A stretch of 64,000 nucleotides of DNA from NCBI RefSeq assembly GCF_037392515.1, contig NC_090281.1, forward strand, positions 43,872,645 to 43,936,644, read 5' to 3'. Position 1 is the first letter of the stretch. Every line of letters starts with the position of its first letter. This document shows positions 44,736 through 55,765 of the stretch, one piece after another. The translations under genes and the position numbers were made by a program. This stretch comes from Haliotis asinina. Taxonomy: Eukaryota > Mollusca > Gastropoda > Lepetellida > Haliotidae. A model generated the notes under the pieces. It did no database searches, had not been told where the DNA came from, and was given only the letters and a program-made list of their open reading frames with translations.

Positions 44736-47514
44736 TGTGTCCGCGTAGCACTGTGCCCTTCAAAGAGAAATAGAAACTGCCTGAATAAAAGTACACAGAC
44801 AATGGCCAGATATCTGCAAAGTCTGAAACTGGCAAACAGTTCAGCTCTTTGCATTCATTTTCATTTTCAAAGCCATGTAAACCCATTGTTGGCACGGGTA
44901 TGGACTGAATAGACTTAAATACAATGAGGACTGTTTTTGCTCTAAGTAGAATGATCTCAACTTTACCAAGCATCAAACCTTTGTCATTCTCTTCAACTAC
45001 TAAATAATTGCCAACTTTGTACTGTACACCTCTGTATACGAGTTGTAATGATGAAACCGTATTGGTTTCGTTAACATCATATTTTGAAACTGCCTTCAAG
45101 ACTGACTGGCTATAGATACTAGGTGAAAATGGTGAGCTATGATCAGCTTGTAGTTCACTCTGAAACAAATTTCCAGTCATGTAATATGCTTGTAGGAGTT
45201 GATGTTTCTGTGCGAGTGTTTTGGCCAAACTTTTATAGTTTTGAAGCTTTCTAGCACATTTCTTGAAGTATGAGTGTTTGCTTTCAAAACGAAGGGTCCA
45301 CAACTGGATCAGGGGACCATTGGACGCGATTAGCTCAGGGTAATGATAAAGAAAATGATGTTTTGGTCTGAGGTCTTGATTAGGAAAGAGGGTTTTCCTA
45401 TAATAGAGATACTCTTCAATGATAGAGTTCAAAGTAGCTATTTTTGAAACGTTGAGTCTGTGACTGCAAATAATTTCAGTAACTGTTTTCAGTAACAGAA
45501 ACAGTTGCCAAACATCATTTTCAGCATCAGCCACACAATTCCCTATTAGTAGGGGAAAGGTTCTCACAAAAACCCAATTCTGAATAGCATGACCTGACAA
45601 TTTATCAGATTTTGCCTTGACAAGACTTGGCTTGTCAAGAGCATCACACTCCACATAAGAAAATTCTGAAATCCGTGTATTTAGGTGTTCATAAGTGAAC
45701 CATTTCACGTTCCTTACAAAGTAATCAATCATCAGCATCATATCATATGGTACAATGCCTTCGAACAGGTCATGGCCTAGACATGGGGGCAAACCACTTG
45801 TGACATGGAAACTGTTTAGCTGGTTGAATACGGATTCATGTTTGATGCCATTATGGTGAGCAAGGTCTGGATTTTCATCTAAAGCCTTAAGGGACTCTTC
45901 ATAAGTGTGTTTTGTTCTCTTTACACCTCTGATTGGTAGTACTGACCCTCTTATATCTGTTTTTGTTGCTGAACAGTATCTACAAAAGTTCTCACCACAA
46001 AAGTTTTCCAAGAATCCACCTATCATGTGCGATCCAAGGTTGTCACCTAGGATGTAAACTAAAACCCCTTTAATTTGTCCATGTCCAGTTTCAACACCGT
46101 TTACTTCCACATCATGTAGATCCCTCACTAACGGTGAAAATATCTTGTCCTGTCCATATTCCTTAAGATATGCCTCCCTACATAACAATACGAGCTGCAT
46201 ATGATCTATATTGGAACGGCGATAAGCAGGAAAATTTCCAAGGGTATAATACACGCCAATCAATTTGTGTTTCTTTCTTGCTGATCCCAAGGGATTAACA
46301 ACCTCAAAAGCATCCTGGTACAGCAAGATCTCAAAGCAGGCTTCTCCACTACTCAAGATGGGATGGTTTTTAAATAGAGATCCTTGATGAAGACTAGTTA
46401 AAACATCTTCATCATCAATCTGTTCAGACTTCTGACACAAGTTCATAGAATCTCTCTGATATCTATACAGTGCTAACAGACTTTCAATTACTGAAACATA
46501 CTGAAATGTTTTCCGCAATTGTTTATTGCTATATCCAAGGAATATCTCTCGAGGTTCTACGAAAGGAAAGTGTTTCTTGTAGAAATGTGATCTGAACTTT
46601 TGTGATCTCAATGGTCCATTGTTACAGGCAGAAAATATGTCACTTGATTGAATTTCCTCTCTAACATTTCTAATAACATCATTATCTGTCCCACATAATC
46701 TTAACGTTTCTGTGACAGCATGTTTCACAAACTTTTGACTAAATTCATGCCATGAATTAAACTCTTCAATAATGCTTTGGATTGTTGAAACTGGAAGCAA
46801 ATACTTGCTTTCTAATTTCAAATAAAATAATGCCAAGTTTCTCAAATATTGTTCATTCGTGATGGGGCCAAAGTGACTTCCTTCATCATTCCAATTTTGA
46901 CTTTCAGATACATCAGTTTCATCTATATCTCTGTTTTGTAACGGAACTATGACGTCGAGATCATTATATTCACTGACAGCAATAGCTGTGGTGGCACCAT
47001 GTTCCGAGTCAGTCAAAGTTCTTGAGAGATGTTCATCGCAATCTATAGTTTGGTAGGATTCTTCAACATCCTTTTCTGCTTGTTGGAGTAGGTGTACAGA
47101 GATGTGGTGAATATCAGAGGTTTGGTGCTTGCGAGACAAATGTGAAGAAAATGATGACTTTTTATTGAAACGAAGGCCACAATTCTTAAACGGACACAAT
47201 ACTTCCTCATGTAGAGACAGGTGTTCTCTTAAATGTGATAAATGCTTACTTAGACTGTCAAAGTGGCTTCCACACCATTCAATACTACATTTCAAACATG
47301 TTCTGACCCGAGTAGATTTTGACCTACACACGTGTAATTGTCCATGATCTCTCAGTGTATGAGATTTGAATGCAGAGTAAGTATGAAAGGCCCTTTCACA
47401 CGTGACGAAACAGCATGGAAACTGTATATTTGGAACATTAAGGTGAAGCTGGTAATGGTCAACATAGTGCCTAAGCGTGGACGTTTCAAAACTACAACAT
47501 TTGCAACCAAACAT
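44728..47514 (-). CDS. CACTA/EnSpm-type transposase with N-terminal C2H2 zinc fingers
   Basis: Cut-and-paste transposase of 928 residues if started at the Met of MFGCKCCSFE; the frame is open 34 codons further upstream but that part looks non-coding. Four C2H2-like fingers are at about residues 4-24, 33-57, 73-97 and 107-130, probably for the subterminal repeats. An acidic linker runs to about 220. The catalytic half has YQDAFEVVNPLGS (Asp401), YILGDNLGSH (Asp491), GHDLFEGI (Asp582), RPKHHFLYHYPE (716-727) and WTLRFESKHSYFKK (Glu744). These are the conserved blocks I associate with animal CACTA-like transposases; I infer the acidic residues to be the DDE triad plus one. It ends in TAG overlapping the ATG of the accessory gene by 8 nt. 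A possible splice acceptor (TTTTATTCAG) lies 60 nt before the end. No internal stop. Confidence 0.82.
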   Translation of the reverse strand: MFGCKCCSFETSTLRHYVDHYQLHLNVPNIQFPCCFVTCERAFHTYSAFKSHTLRDHGQLHVCRSKSTRVRTCLKCSIEWCGSHFDSLSKHLSHLREHLSLHEEVLCPFKNCGLRFNKKSSFSSHLSRKHQTSDIHHISVHLLQQAEKDVEESYQTIDCDEHLSRTLTDSEHGATTAIAVSEYNDLDVIVPLQNRDIDETDVSESQNWNDEGSHFGPITNEQYLRNLALFYLKLESKYLLPVSTIQSIIEEFNSWHEFSQKFVKHAVTETLRLCGTDNDVIRNVREEIQSSDIFSACNNGPLRSQKFRSHFYKKHFPFVEPREIFLGYSNKQLRKTFQYVSVIESLLALYRYQRDSMNLCQKSEQIDDEDVLTSLHQGSLFKNHPILSSGEACFEILLYQDAFEVVNPLGSARKKHKLIGVYYTLGNFPAYRRSNIDHMQLVLLCREAYLKEYGQDKIFSPLVRDLHDVEVNGVETGHGQIKGVLVYILGDNLGSHMIGGFLENFCGENFCRYCSATKTDIRGSVLPIRGVKRTKHTYEESLKALDENPDLAHHNGIKHESVFNQLNSFHVTSGLPPCLGHDLFEGIVPYDMMLMIDYFVRNVKWFTYEHLNTRISEFSYVECDALDKPSLVKAKSDKLSGHAIQNWVFVRTFPLLIGNCVADAENDVWQLFLLLKTVTEIICSHRLNVSKIATLNSIIEEYLYYRKTLFPNQDLRPKHHFLYHYPELIASNGPLIQLWTLRFESKHSYFKKCARKLQNYKSLAKTLAQKHQLLQAYYMTGNLFQSELQADHSSPFSPSIYSQSVLKAVSKYDVNETNTVSSLQLVYRGVQYKVGNYLVVEENDKGLMLGKVEIILLRAKTVLIVFKSIQSIPVPTMGLHGFENENECKELNCLPVSDFADIWPLSVYFYSGSFYFSLKGTVLRGHNG

Positions 47515-47754
47515 AACCTTCGTGCACAACTGCGAAAACTCGAAGAGACGGACAACGCATATTCCCTGGCAAAGACATGAGACTATACTACAAATCAGTA
47601 CAGCAGAAACCAACATAACTATTCCTCAGATAATTATATCATATTCCATACCAGTAACCTGTGATATAGCAGTTGACATGCGGTTGTCAGATGTCTTGTC
47701 AGCCTGTCCCAAACCTCAAACAATGGCGGCATTCAAGAAAAACGATCCCACAAT

Positions 47755-47875
47755 ACATCTGTTTACGGTACGAACGTAATATTGACGGCACTTTACCGTA
47801 TTTAGATATTACGGTGGAGCGCTGTTAAAATAATACAGCGAACTACCGTATATTTTACGGTGAGGGTTTACAGTG
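47755..47875. repeat. Right terminus and subterminal repeats of the CACTA element
   Basis: GTTTACGGTACGAACG, CTTTACCGTATTTAGA, ATTACGGTGGAG, ACTACCGTATATTTTACGGT and the terminal GGTTTACAGTG. TACGGT/ACCGTA words recur about every 20-30 bases. Confidence 0.82.
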
Positions 47876-48179
47876 TAGTTCAAGGTGACACAATTTCCCA
47901 ACTGGCACTTTGGCACTTTGATGTCCCAGTGACAGTAGGGTTGTGAGTAAAGTAATCAAAGTTGATTCAGATTTCAAGATGAGTTTGTCATTTGCATGTG
48001 TCAGGTTTGCTCTTGCTTCGGAATTTTCTCAAGGAAGGTTACTTTGGCATCACAGTTATCGGTGTCAACCACAAGAAATTTCCTAACATATCATTTTTCT
48101 GCCGTAAGTACCAACAAGATAACTTCCAACAAGTGAGATGGAAACGTGACGACGAAGAGACATCATGTTCAGAGGCTGG
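47876..48179. other. No feature recognised
   Basis: The frame at 47992-48219 runs into the 12-bp repeat. See the next entry. Confidence 0.35.
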
Positions 48180-48480
48180 TACAAGAGCAGGTTCAGCAGC
48201 TGATTCAACAGCAGGTTAATCGGCAGGTTCAGCAGCTAATTCAACGACAGGTTCAGCAGCTGGTTCAACAACTGGTTCAACAGCAGGTTCACCAGCAGGT
48301 TCAGCAGAAGGTTCAATAGCTGGATCAACAGCAGGTTCAGCAGCAGGTTCAACAACTAGTTCAACAGCAGGTTCACCATCAGGTTCAACAGCAGATTCAG
48401 CAGAAGGTTCAACAGCAAGTTCAGCAGCTGGTTCTAAAGCTGGTTCAACAGCAGGTTCAGCAGCTAGTTCAACATATAGT
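48180..48480 (+). repeat. 12-bp tandem repeat, about 24 units
   Basis: Units of the type CAGGTTCAACAG / CAGGTTCAGCAG / CTGGTTCAACAG. In one plus-strand frame the array reads Ala-Gly-Ser-Ala/Thr repeats, interrupted by one TAA at 48217-48219. Flanking frame continues on both sides (47992-48216 and 48481-48708) but has no recognised domain. Confidence 0.88.
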
Positions 48481-48708
48481 TTGAGCGTTCCTGAAAATAC
48501 TTTAGCTTCTGACATATTTAGGTGTTATACCACTATCCCAACCGCCGCCTTAAATCTATACTATGCACATTTCTTTCATATTTTGTATTGCATAAAGATC
48601 TCAAGATACGGATGTATGTTGTTGGCAAGAAAAACCCGAACATCCACCAGTCCATCACACGGTCCTTTGCCGTGTCCCGACTCAAGGGCTAAAAGTACAG
48701 GTTGTTAA

Positions 48709-50202
48709 GTTCAAAACACAGAGGAACACACTAGCACATTCATGTAAGCTTGATAGACGTTATTGTATGAGGTACTTGTGAATTTCATCAAACACTTTAT
48801 GTGACCATGAACTCTTGATAATGCATATTTAGAACATATGTTAGGTTTTACATGTTCTTTGCTACAAATCAGCATTGGACACATACAAAAAATAAGATCA
48901 CAGTTTATGAAACATTTTTACCCTAAACCGTAGGTTCCTCAAATACTTTACGCTGAGTAAATCTGCTCACGTATTCAGTAAAGCATTGATGACGTTCCTT
49001 CAACGAGGCAGCGTTGTCCTTGAAATTGACAGTTACCTGAGAATGAGTGTTTAGGACTTACAGAAATGTCTCATCAAAATTAAATATAGACAGAACAATT
49101 GTCTGAGAAACAGTATATAAATATGTAAGGTTCAACATCATGAACAACATAAAACAGCGACACAAAAATTACAAAAACTGTAGCTCTGATGTTTCACGTG
49201 ATAAATAACAAACTGTTAAGAGGTAGGCCAAGACGTGTTTATGGAAGATAGTAATAGTGTAGGTATGTTTACGATACGTGTCATGTTAACCTAGCTGTCG
49301 ACAAAAACAACGAAATACCTAGACTGTATTTCTAGTCGAAACTGTTGTGTCGATCCATCATGTTTCAGCCTCATGAGCAACAGAACAGAAACACACGCGA
49401 CTCTGATGTCTGACGTTACGAGTTACATAAGCATGTATTGATTGTTGTAAGCTAAGATAATCTCTAAAGTCAGTGATTTTTCTATTTGCCGTCCTAGGTG
49501 AATAACAAGGGTGAGAGAGTGAACATTTAATGTCACATGGGCAGTGTTTCAGTCACATCGTGACATTCATAAATGCATTTAAAAAAATAGAGAAAATACT
49601 TACATGTCTGTTAAAACTAGTAAATAAAACTAAAGTAAATAAAACACAGGCTGTAGATTACCAACGACTGAGGGTGGATCGCCATACAGGTTCACTTGGG
49701 ACACTTAAAGTACATTTGCATCATGCATGGGCCCTTGCTGGATTTACATAATCCTTTCAGGTGCTAACAATTTTGATCAATTTAACCAAACATTAAACTG
49801 ACGTATATACTATAAGTGGTATGTTTCGTTTTACTTCGAACGTTTTCGACGTACCTTCTGATGAGGACAGTATATTTACAGTACTTTAATCACCTTTGAG
49901 AATATAGCCCTGAACACGCCCACCTGATAATCTAAACTACTAATTACAAAATAGTCATCTATTTACAAAACATATCAAAATTTATTCGAAACCTCCATTT
50001 CATGTGAAAAACGCCTTGATGTAAAATTGGATGAAAGTCTGTTGTGTGAGCTATGACGCTAACAATCTGTATAATGGCAAACCCCTCAGGTTTCAGCTGT
50101 GACCTTGCAAATTATCTCAAGGTCACTAAATTGGTGTCGGCGAAACTCGCCACGACACCTTGGCACCAAATTTGAACAAAACTATCTTTTCGTTCTTGAG
50201 TT
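48709..50202. other. Intergenic, no feature recognised
   Basis: Short open frames only. A small hairpin (TTGGTGTCG...CGACACC) lies at 50,130-50,165. Confidence 0.4.
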
Positions 50203-50252
50203 CCATCATCATCATCATAATCACCATCATCATCATCATCATCATCATCATC
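50203..50252 (+). repeat. (ATC)n microsatellite
   Basis: About sixteen ATC units with two interruptions (ATAATCACC and the final CACC). Confidence 0.92.
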
Positions 50253-52019
50253 ACCAAACATTTATAATGCTCTAGTATCCACGCAATCCATGCTCAAATT
50301 GCAAAGTCAGTACAGTACTGTCCCTGAGATTCTGTGGACATTTGTTCCAGGACGCTGGTGCTGCATGGGCAAAGGATTTGTGCCCATACTACACTGTTCT
50401 TGCTTTTGGAACAACAAGCAGGATTTTACCTTGGAACAGCGCGAAAGAGAAGGCTTGTGCAGAGAAAGAAGACTGGATAAATATGTAGAGGCAGTTCCAG
50501 ACAGACAGCCGCGAACAAGACAGCGAAGTTTACACTGAATTCTAAAATCCAGTGTAGAAAGTATAGAACAGGAGTAGTATGATCATTCTTCGTGGATCTT
50601 GTCACATGCAGGCTGCTACAATCTGTACTCTTTGTAGCTTTTATATTAGAGACATGGTTGCACCAGCCAACAGACAGTTGTAGTAGTCAATTCTGATTAT
50701 TCACAATGCATTGAACCGTGAGAAACATCATTGACATCAAAGATGCACGCTACTGGGATACGGTGACGTATGAAACATATCAGAGAGCCTGACGTCCCCT
50801 AGTCACTGATATTGAAAGAATTTTCCTGAGACAACGTGTCAACAATAGACACCGCACGGGTCGGCTCAGACCAACACGTTAACACAGGGTCGATTAATCA
50901 GAAAAATGGCTTGAAGAAAAAGACACCACATGGCCAAACAAATCTCAATGCTACAGTGCTGCTTTGACTCCTTCTATTTATTGCTGAGAGATTAGGACCA
51001 TGCCGTCTAATGTTTGACCAGAAGGCAGCGAGACATGGCCTATCACTGGACAGGTCATCTGAAGTGTGCACCTCACAACCCTGTCGTCTGTCATAGTCAT
51101 GTTACATTTAGTCCTTCATCTTTTGTCAGTTCAGACAGACTAACGCTTTGTCCCTGAATATGTTATTTTGATAGTAACAAATACACCCTTTTAAATGGAA
51201 AATGAACCCCAGTGAGTTAAGAGTCCGAACCTAAGGAAATGTAGACGTGCGTCATGTGGGGTTTTAGTGTTTCAGAAAAGGCTGGGCAGAAGGGAAAATG
51301 GTGTGGTGACTATATAGTATTGAGGGGGAACCAACTATTGCGATATCGTTAGTCTATTGCGATCAACTATTACAATACTATAGGAATAGATTTGGTTTGG
51401 GTTTTTTTCTCTCCTTGTATTGTCTCATTAAAGACGTTTCCCAAATGCAAAGAGTATTTGAAATAAAAACAAGTGGAAGTAGTTTCAGTCTCTTCTAATA
51501 ACTGACAAGAAACTTGAAACAGTTTCTCAAGTAAACAGTTAACACATAAACTCACTGAAGCTGCAGGTATGCATGGACAGATAACAATAACAACGTGATC
51601 AGGTACTTACACTTATCAACGGAAGTCAATTGCTTAACTATCGATAGTCACACATACTATCGGGACGTTTGTTAGCGTCTGCTACACGGTTGTCTCTGCT
51701 GAAGTAGGCAATAGTCTTGCTATCATGAACACCTACTATTCCTACTATAGAGTCCTAGCTAGACAAGCCAGTGATTGATATTATGAGCAGAGTCAGAGTA
51801 CACTTCTGAGCCTCGGTATGGTCACCCAGTTCAACATTTATCCAGAATCAGGATCAAATGACGGGTAGCACATACAATATGTAAGAGGTAGAGCATCTTG
51901 CTGTTCTTGGATAATGAATGATATATATATAAGTGTTTGTACCATCAAGTAATGGCAGGGCACTTGTTCCCAGTCTTCAATACCCGGAGCAGAGTTGTGT
52001 CCCATGTATGCGCCAGAAG
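50253..52019. other. Intergenic, no feature recognised
   Basis: No domain-bearing frame or repeat. A few frames at 50.7-51.1 kb weakly resemble transposase text but cannot be defended. Confidence 0.35.
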
Positions 52020-52165
52020 CTTCGTGATCGTGGGTTTGAACCCAGCTCGGCTCTATAATGTTTGAAGCTTTGTCCGTCCATGAGCACTGTGTGTGACGTT
52101 CATTTCTGGTGTCTTGATATTGCTAGAACATTGCTAAAACCGGCGTAAAAGCATCCACAAGTAGT
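52020..52165 (+). repeat. SINE-B copy with an altered head
   Basis: The B box (GTGGGTTTGAACCCAG) is followed by the SINE-B body (TTCATTTCTGGTGTCTTGAT, ATTGCTAGAACATTGCTAAA) and the CCGGCGTAAAAGC tail. The sequence before the B box does not match other SINE-B heads. Confidence 0.7.
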
Positions 52166-52707
52166 GAACGTCTGGGACCTGAGTCTGTCTGACTTTCCTT
52201 CCTATGTGAGCTGACACAGCGTCAAGAAAGCTGGAGTAGACAGCTGTTTCACTGCTTATGTACACACAGGGTCATCTCCTAGATCACATAACGATGTGTC
52301 GTTAAGAGACTGAACGCATATCAACACAGACCACTATGATCAAGCTGGCCTGGTTGACAGTCCCTGAACCTCATTATTTTCCATACAGCTTTCACCTTCT
52401 TGCATTATCTAAGCCCTCAACCGAGCAAGTCTAGATTTCCACAGGTTCAAGTCCTTTCCAATTTAAATATGTTTATTTCTTACGATCATGCATATTGCTA
52501 TGTCGTGTTCATGAGTATGACGTTACAGTTAGTGGCAATACGTAAAACGTAGCGGCATGGGTGACAGCAGGAGTATAAACAGAATATACGGCCAACACCA
52601 GAACTACCACCTTGTAAACTGTCTAGCCTCCTATGTACATTCTGTACCGACGTACAGGTCAGTTCTTACGACATTCTTCTTCAAGTTAACATTTCCTGAA
52701 GGCCATC
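52166..52707. other. Intergenic, no feature recognised
   Basis: No coding or repeat structure noted. Confidence 0.4.
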
Positions 52708-52860
52708 CGACTGACGGTGATTAAAGCATTCGCTCGTCTCGCCGGAGACAACGATTCCCCACATGAGAACAATGTGAAAAGCCCATTTCTGGTGTCCCCC
52801 GGCGTGATATTGCTGGAATTTTGTCAAAAGCAGCAGAAAAGTAAACTCACTTATCCTTAT
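52708..52860 (+). repeat. SINE-B copy
   Basis: GTGATTAAAGCATTCGCTCG, ACGATTCCCCACATGAGAAC, GCCCATTTCTGGTGTCCCCC, GGCGTGATATTGCTGGAATT and AGTAAACTCACTTA are present. Confidence 0.82.
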
Positions 52861-53231
52861 CATATACATGGATAAAAGCCACTGGCTGATCTATTGCGCA
52901 ATAGTCTAAATGGGAAAGGAACGTCTTTACACACATCAACAGATGTATACATTCACATTTTGTTGGTTCCGCGAATTTGTCATTCAGTTGTGACTGTTTA
53001 TATTTTCTACAACTCACACCGAGATATAATATTCAAAACAGCGTTTATGTACACAGCCGAAAGGTCATCGCCCTGATCACATAATGATCCCCAATTATGA
53101 GACGTACTGAACGTAAATAACCATCATGATCATGTCCACAGATGTGACAGAGTCATCAGTCAAACAGAATAAGTGAAACCTCCTCAATACCAGGAGTACG
53201 TTGTTAATAGTCTTACCTAAGCAAACTGACC
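52861..53231. other. Intergenic, no feature recognised
   Basis: No coding or repeat structure noted. Confidence 0.4.
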
Positions 53232-53338
53232 TGTGAAGATCCGGGTTAGAATTGATCTACAATAACCCATGCTTGTCGTAAGAGCCTTTAACGGGATCAG
53301 GGGGTGAGGCTCGCCGATGTGCTTGACATCTCTTCCCA
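53232..53338 (+). repeat. SINE-A, 5' half (interrupted by a LINE)
   Basis: GTGAAGATCCGGGTTAGAAT, AACCCATGCTTGTCGTAAGA, GAGGCTCGCC and CTTGACATCTCTTCCCA match the SINE-A 5' half. The matching 3' half resumes at about 55,589. Confidence 0.75.
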
Positions 53339-55589
53339 CGTCTATTTATCTATAAAACTATTTGTAGAGCCCTTGGATCTGGTAGAACGACGCAAATGCG
53401 CTATACTGAGTTACGAACTGGCAGTTGAAAGACTTGTTAATGGAGTCAATGAGGGACATCATGTGCCTTTCTGAAAAGATAGGTCTTTAGATTTGCTTTG
53501 AACGCTGACAGTTCATTATGTGACCTATGGCTGAATGTCGGACAGTTCCACATAGTGAATCCGTATGTGTCGAAACATCTGTCTCTAAATGTTCTGGTTT
53601 TGTTGGAGGGGACACAGAGAAGCAGTTGATATTGTGACCCAAGATGTGTGGGTTGGTACGTAGAGGCTAATGATGTATGTGAGATATGCTGGAGCGAGTC
53701 CATTTAGACATTTGAATACCATCTCTTGTATTTTGAAAGAAATCCTCTATCTCACAGGTAGCCAGTGGAGCTGATGCAGTGCAGGAGTAATGGTCTCCCT
53801 TCTTCCCCGTGCGCGTGATGACTCTTGCAGCTGTATTGTGGACTCTCTGCAGTTTCTTAATTAGAGATTCCGGGAGTCCTATCAGACCGGCGTTGCAATA
53901 GTCCAGCCGTGATGTGATGAATGCTTGGACCAATGATGCAGTTATCATTTGGTCCAGATATCAGCGAATCATGCTGATCTGACATAGATATTTGTTTGTT
54001 CTCCTTCAGGCGTTATTGATTTGTTGTTCCATTGTCATTTGTGAGCCAAAGACGAAGCCCAAGTTGGGCTTGATGCAACAACTTCCAATGCTAAATATTT
54101 GAGACAGAGTTTCCTTCAGTTCTGTCATTGTTAACTTTGAGAAAATTAGTCGACATCCATTTTCTGATGCCATCTACACAATGCTCCAAACGAGCAAATG
54201 CTGATGTCCCTGTTGAGTTTTCAAAAGGTCTGAATGCTAGATATATCTGGGTGTCGTATACGTCTGCGTATAAGTGCAGACCCAATCCAAAGTATCTCAC
54301 TAAGTCACAGAGTAGGGATGTGTATATAGTGAACAACAGCAGGCCTAATACAGACCTTTGGGAACAATAAATTCTAGCTCCTGGGAGCATGATATATGTC
54401 CATCAAGGATGGACTGATATCTGCTTGAGATGTATGACCGGGCCACGATAGAGCGGTTCCCCGGACAGCACACCTCTTGGTTAGAGTAGTGAGTAGTGCC
54501 TGATAGTCAATGGTGTCAAAGCCAACAGGACAAGAACTACTGCTCCATCAGAGTCACTACCTCGAAGGATGTGATTTGGGACTTTCATCAGTGCAGTTTC
54601 CGTGCTCTGAAACGTTCTGTAGGCTGACTGAGATATCTCTTGAGAGCCGTACACAGCCATGTGTGCCATGAGTTGTGTAGCTACTACACGTTCAATGATT
54701 TCAGAAATAAATGCCAACTTGGAGACGGGCTGTAGTTCTTTAACTGTTCTGGTTCCAGATTTTTCTTTTTGTAGCAGTGGTGTGATCATGTCCGATTTTA
54801 AGTTTAACTGAGAAGGCATAACGCCTTTTGCCAGGAACCGGTGAGTGATGTGAGTCACAATGGGAGTGAATGGAGCAGAAGTTTGTTTGAGTAGCCATGT
54901 AGGCACTGGATCTAGCAGACAGGATTTGGAAGATAATGTTGACACAAGTTTCCTACATTCCGTCTCAGTGACAGATCTAAAGCCTTCAAGAGAAGGTTTT
55001 AATTGCATAGGCTTGGGAGTCATTGCGCCATTCAGTCATTACGCGTTAGTGAAAGCCTGATGGCTGCAATCTTCTCCGAAAAGAAGTTTGAAAACCGACT
55101 TAATACTTCCTCTAACCGTCGAGTGAGAAGGTAATGTGATGCACTTGTCATTAAAAAGAAGTCAATTGGTAGCCTGAAAAACTTCTGTGCATTTGGAGAC
55201 TCTATTGCATGTTTAAAAGGTTTACCTTGGCTGTCTCTGTGTCGTGCATTTCCTTGTGTGTCGTCAGCTTCTCTTTCCTGTATTTCCTCTCCAGTCTTGG
55301 TCCCAACGTTTTGCAACACGGATGTCGTCGTTGTACCATGGTGACTCAGTATGAGGGGCCATTGTACAGGATTTCATGGGGGCTTTGTGTTCAGAGAGTC
55401 CCAATGTGTTGGACATCTGCCTTCTTCCACTGTCCATAGTGACAGTGAGGATTACTCCAAAATGGTCTGATATTACTGACTCGTCAAGGATGATGTTCTT
55501 GACCGTCAGATCAAGAATACGACAACGTTTATGGACAGACTCCCTGATGACTTGCAACAAATTATGCGATTCACGTCGTGATATTAATT
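53339..55589 (-). mobile_element. CR1/L2-type LINE, 5'-truncated, decayed
   Basis: On the minus strand the element holds the end of an AP-type endonuclease (SDHFGVILTVT, then PWYNDDIRVAKR) at 55.56-55.26 kb, a linker ending SNFFSEKIAAIR, and the reverse transcriptase (SKSCLLDPVPTWLLK, FISEIIERVVATQL, FQSTETALMKVPNHILR) at 55.0-54.5 kb. These are followed by SVLGLLLFTIYTSLLCDLV and HLYADVYDTQIYLAF at 54.4-54.1 kb, where the YADD box carries two extra residues. The C-terminal part is SRLDYCNAGLIGLPE (53.9 kb), and the element ends in FRDRCFDTYG...AFKANLKTYLF at 53.5 kb. Several frame changes make it non-functional. The tail at 53.34-53.44 kb (GCGCATTTGCG, then a TATAAA-rich end) resembles L2 3' ends. 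It lies inside a SINE-A. Confidence 0.82.
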
Positions 55590-55710
55590 GTCGGGTAACT
55601 CCCAGTTGCGTAGATCGATGGTCATGTTGTTGGTCACTGGATTGTCTGGTCCATGCTTATTTACAGACCGCCGCCATATAGCTTGGATATTGCTGGGTGC
55701 GGCGTAGCGT
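55590..55710 (+). repeat. SINE-A, 3' half (other side of the LINE)
   Basis: TAACTCCCAGTTGCGTAGAT, GGTCACTGGATTGTCTGGTC, TTTACAGACCGCCGCCATAT and GGGTGCGGCGTA continue SINE-A where the 53,338 half stops. A GAGTGCGGCGTAG unit is then repeated twice to 55,765. Confidence 0.78.
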
Positions 55711-55765
55711 ACTACTAGATTAGTGAGTGCGGCGTAGAGTACTACTAGAGTAGTGAGTGCGGCTC

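Larger units (their letters stand above)
38548..47875 (-). mobile_element. CACTA/EnSpm-type DNA transposon, apparently autonomous, 9.3 kb
   Basis: The element starts CACTGTAAAACTTTCCTG and ends GAGGGTTTACAGTG. The 9-bp termini CACTGTAAA/TTTACAGTG are inverted, and both ends are followed inward by palindromic TTTACGGTAAA/TTTACCGTAAA words, the layout of short TIR plus subterminal binding sites seen in CACTA elements. TA flanks both ends. Inside, all on the minus strand, are a long zinc-finger transposase ORF and a spliced accessory gene. Similar CACTGTAAA elements with TACGGTA subterminal repeats and paired genes are common in fish, as I recall. No stop or frameshift was noticed in either gene, so it may be a young copy. 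A large tandem repeat occupies 39.3-41.8 kb. Confidence 0.85.

Noticed and set aside
50660-51110. Possible relic of a Tc1/mariner transposase
   Set aside because: Only a few scattered residues look similar, with no catalytic motif or terminal repeats.
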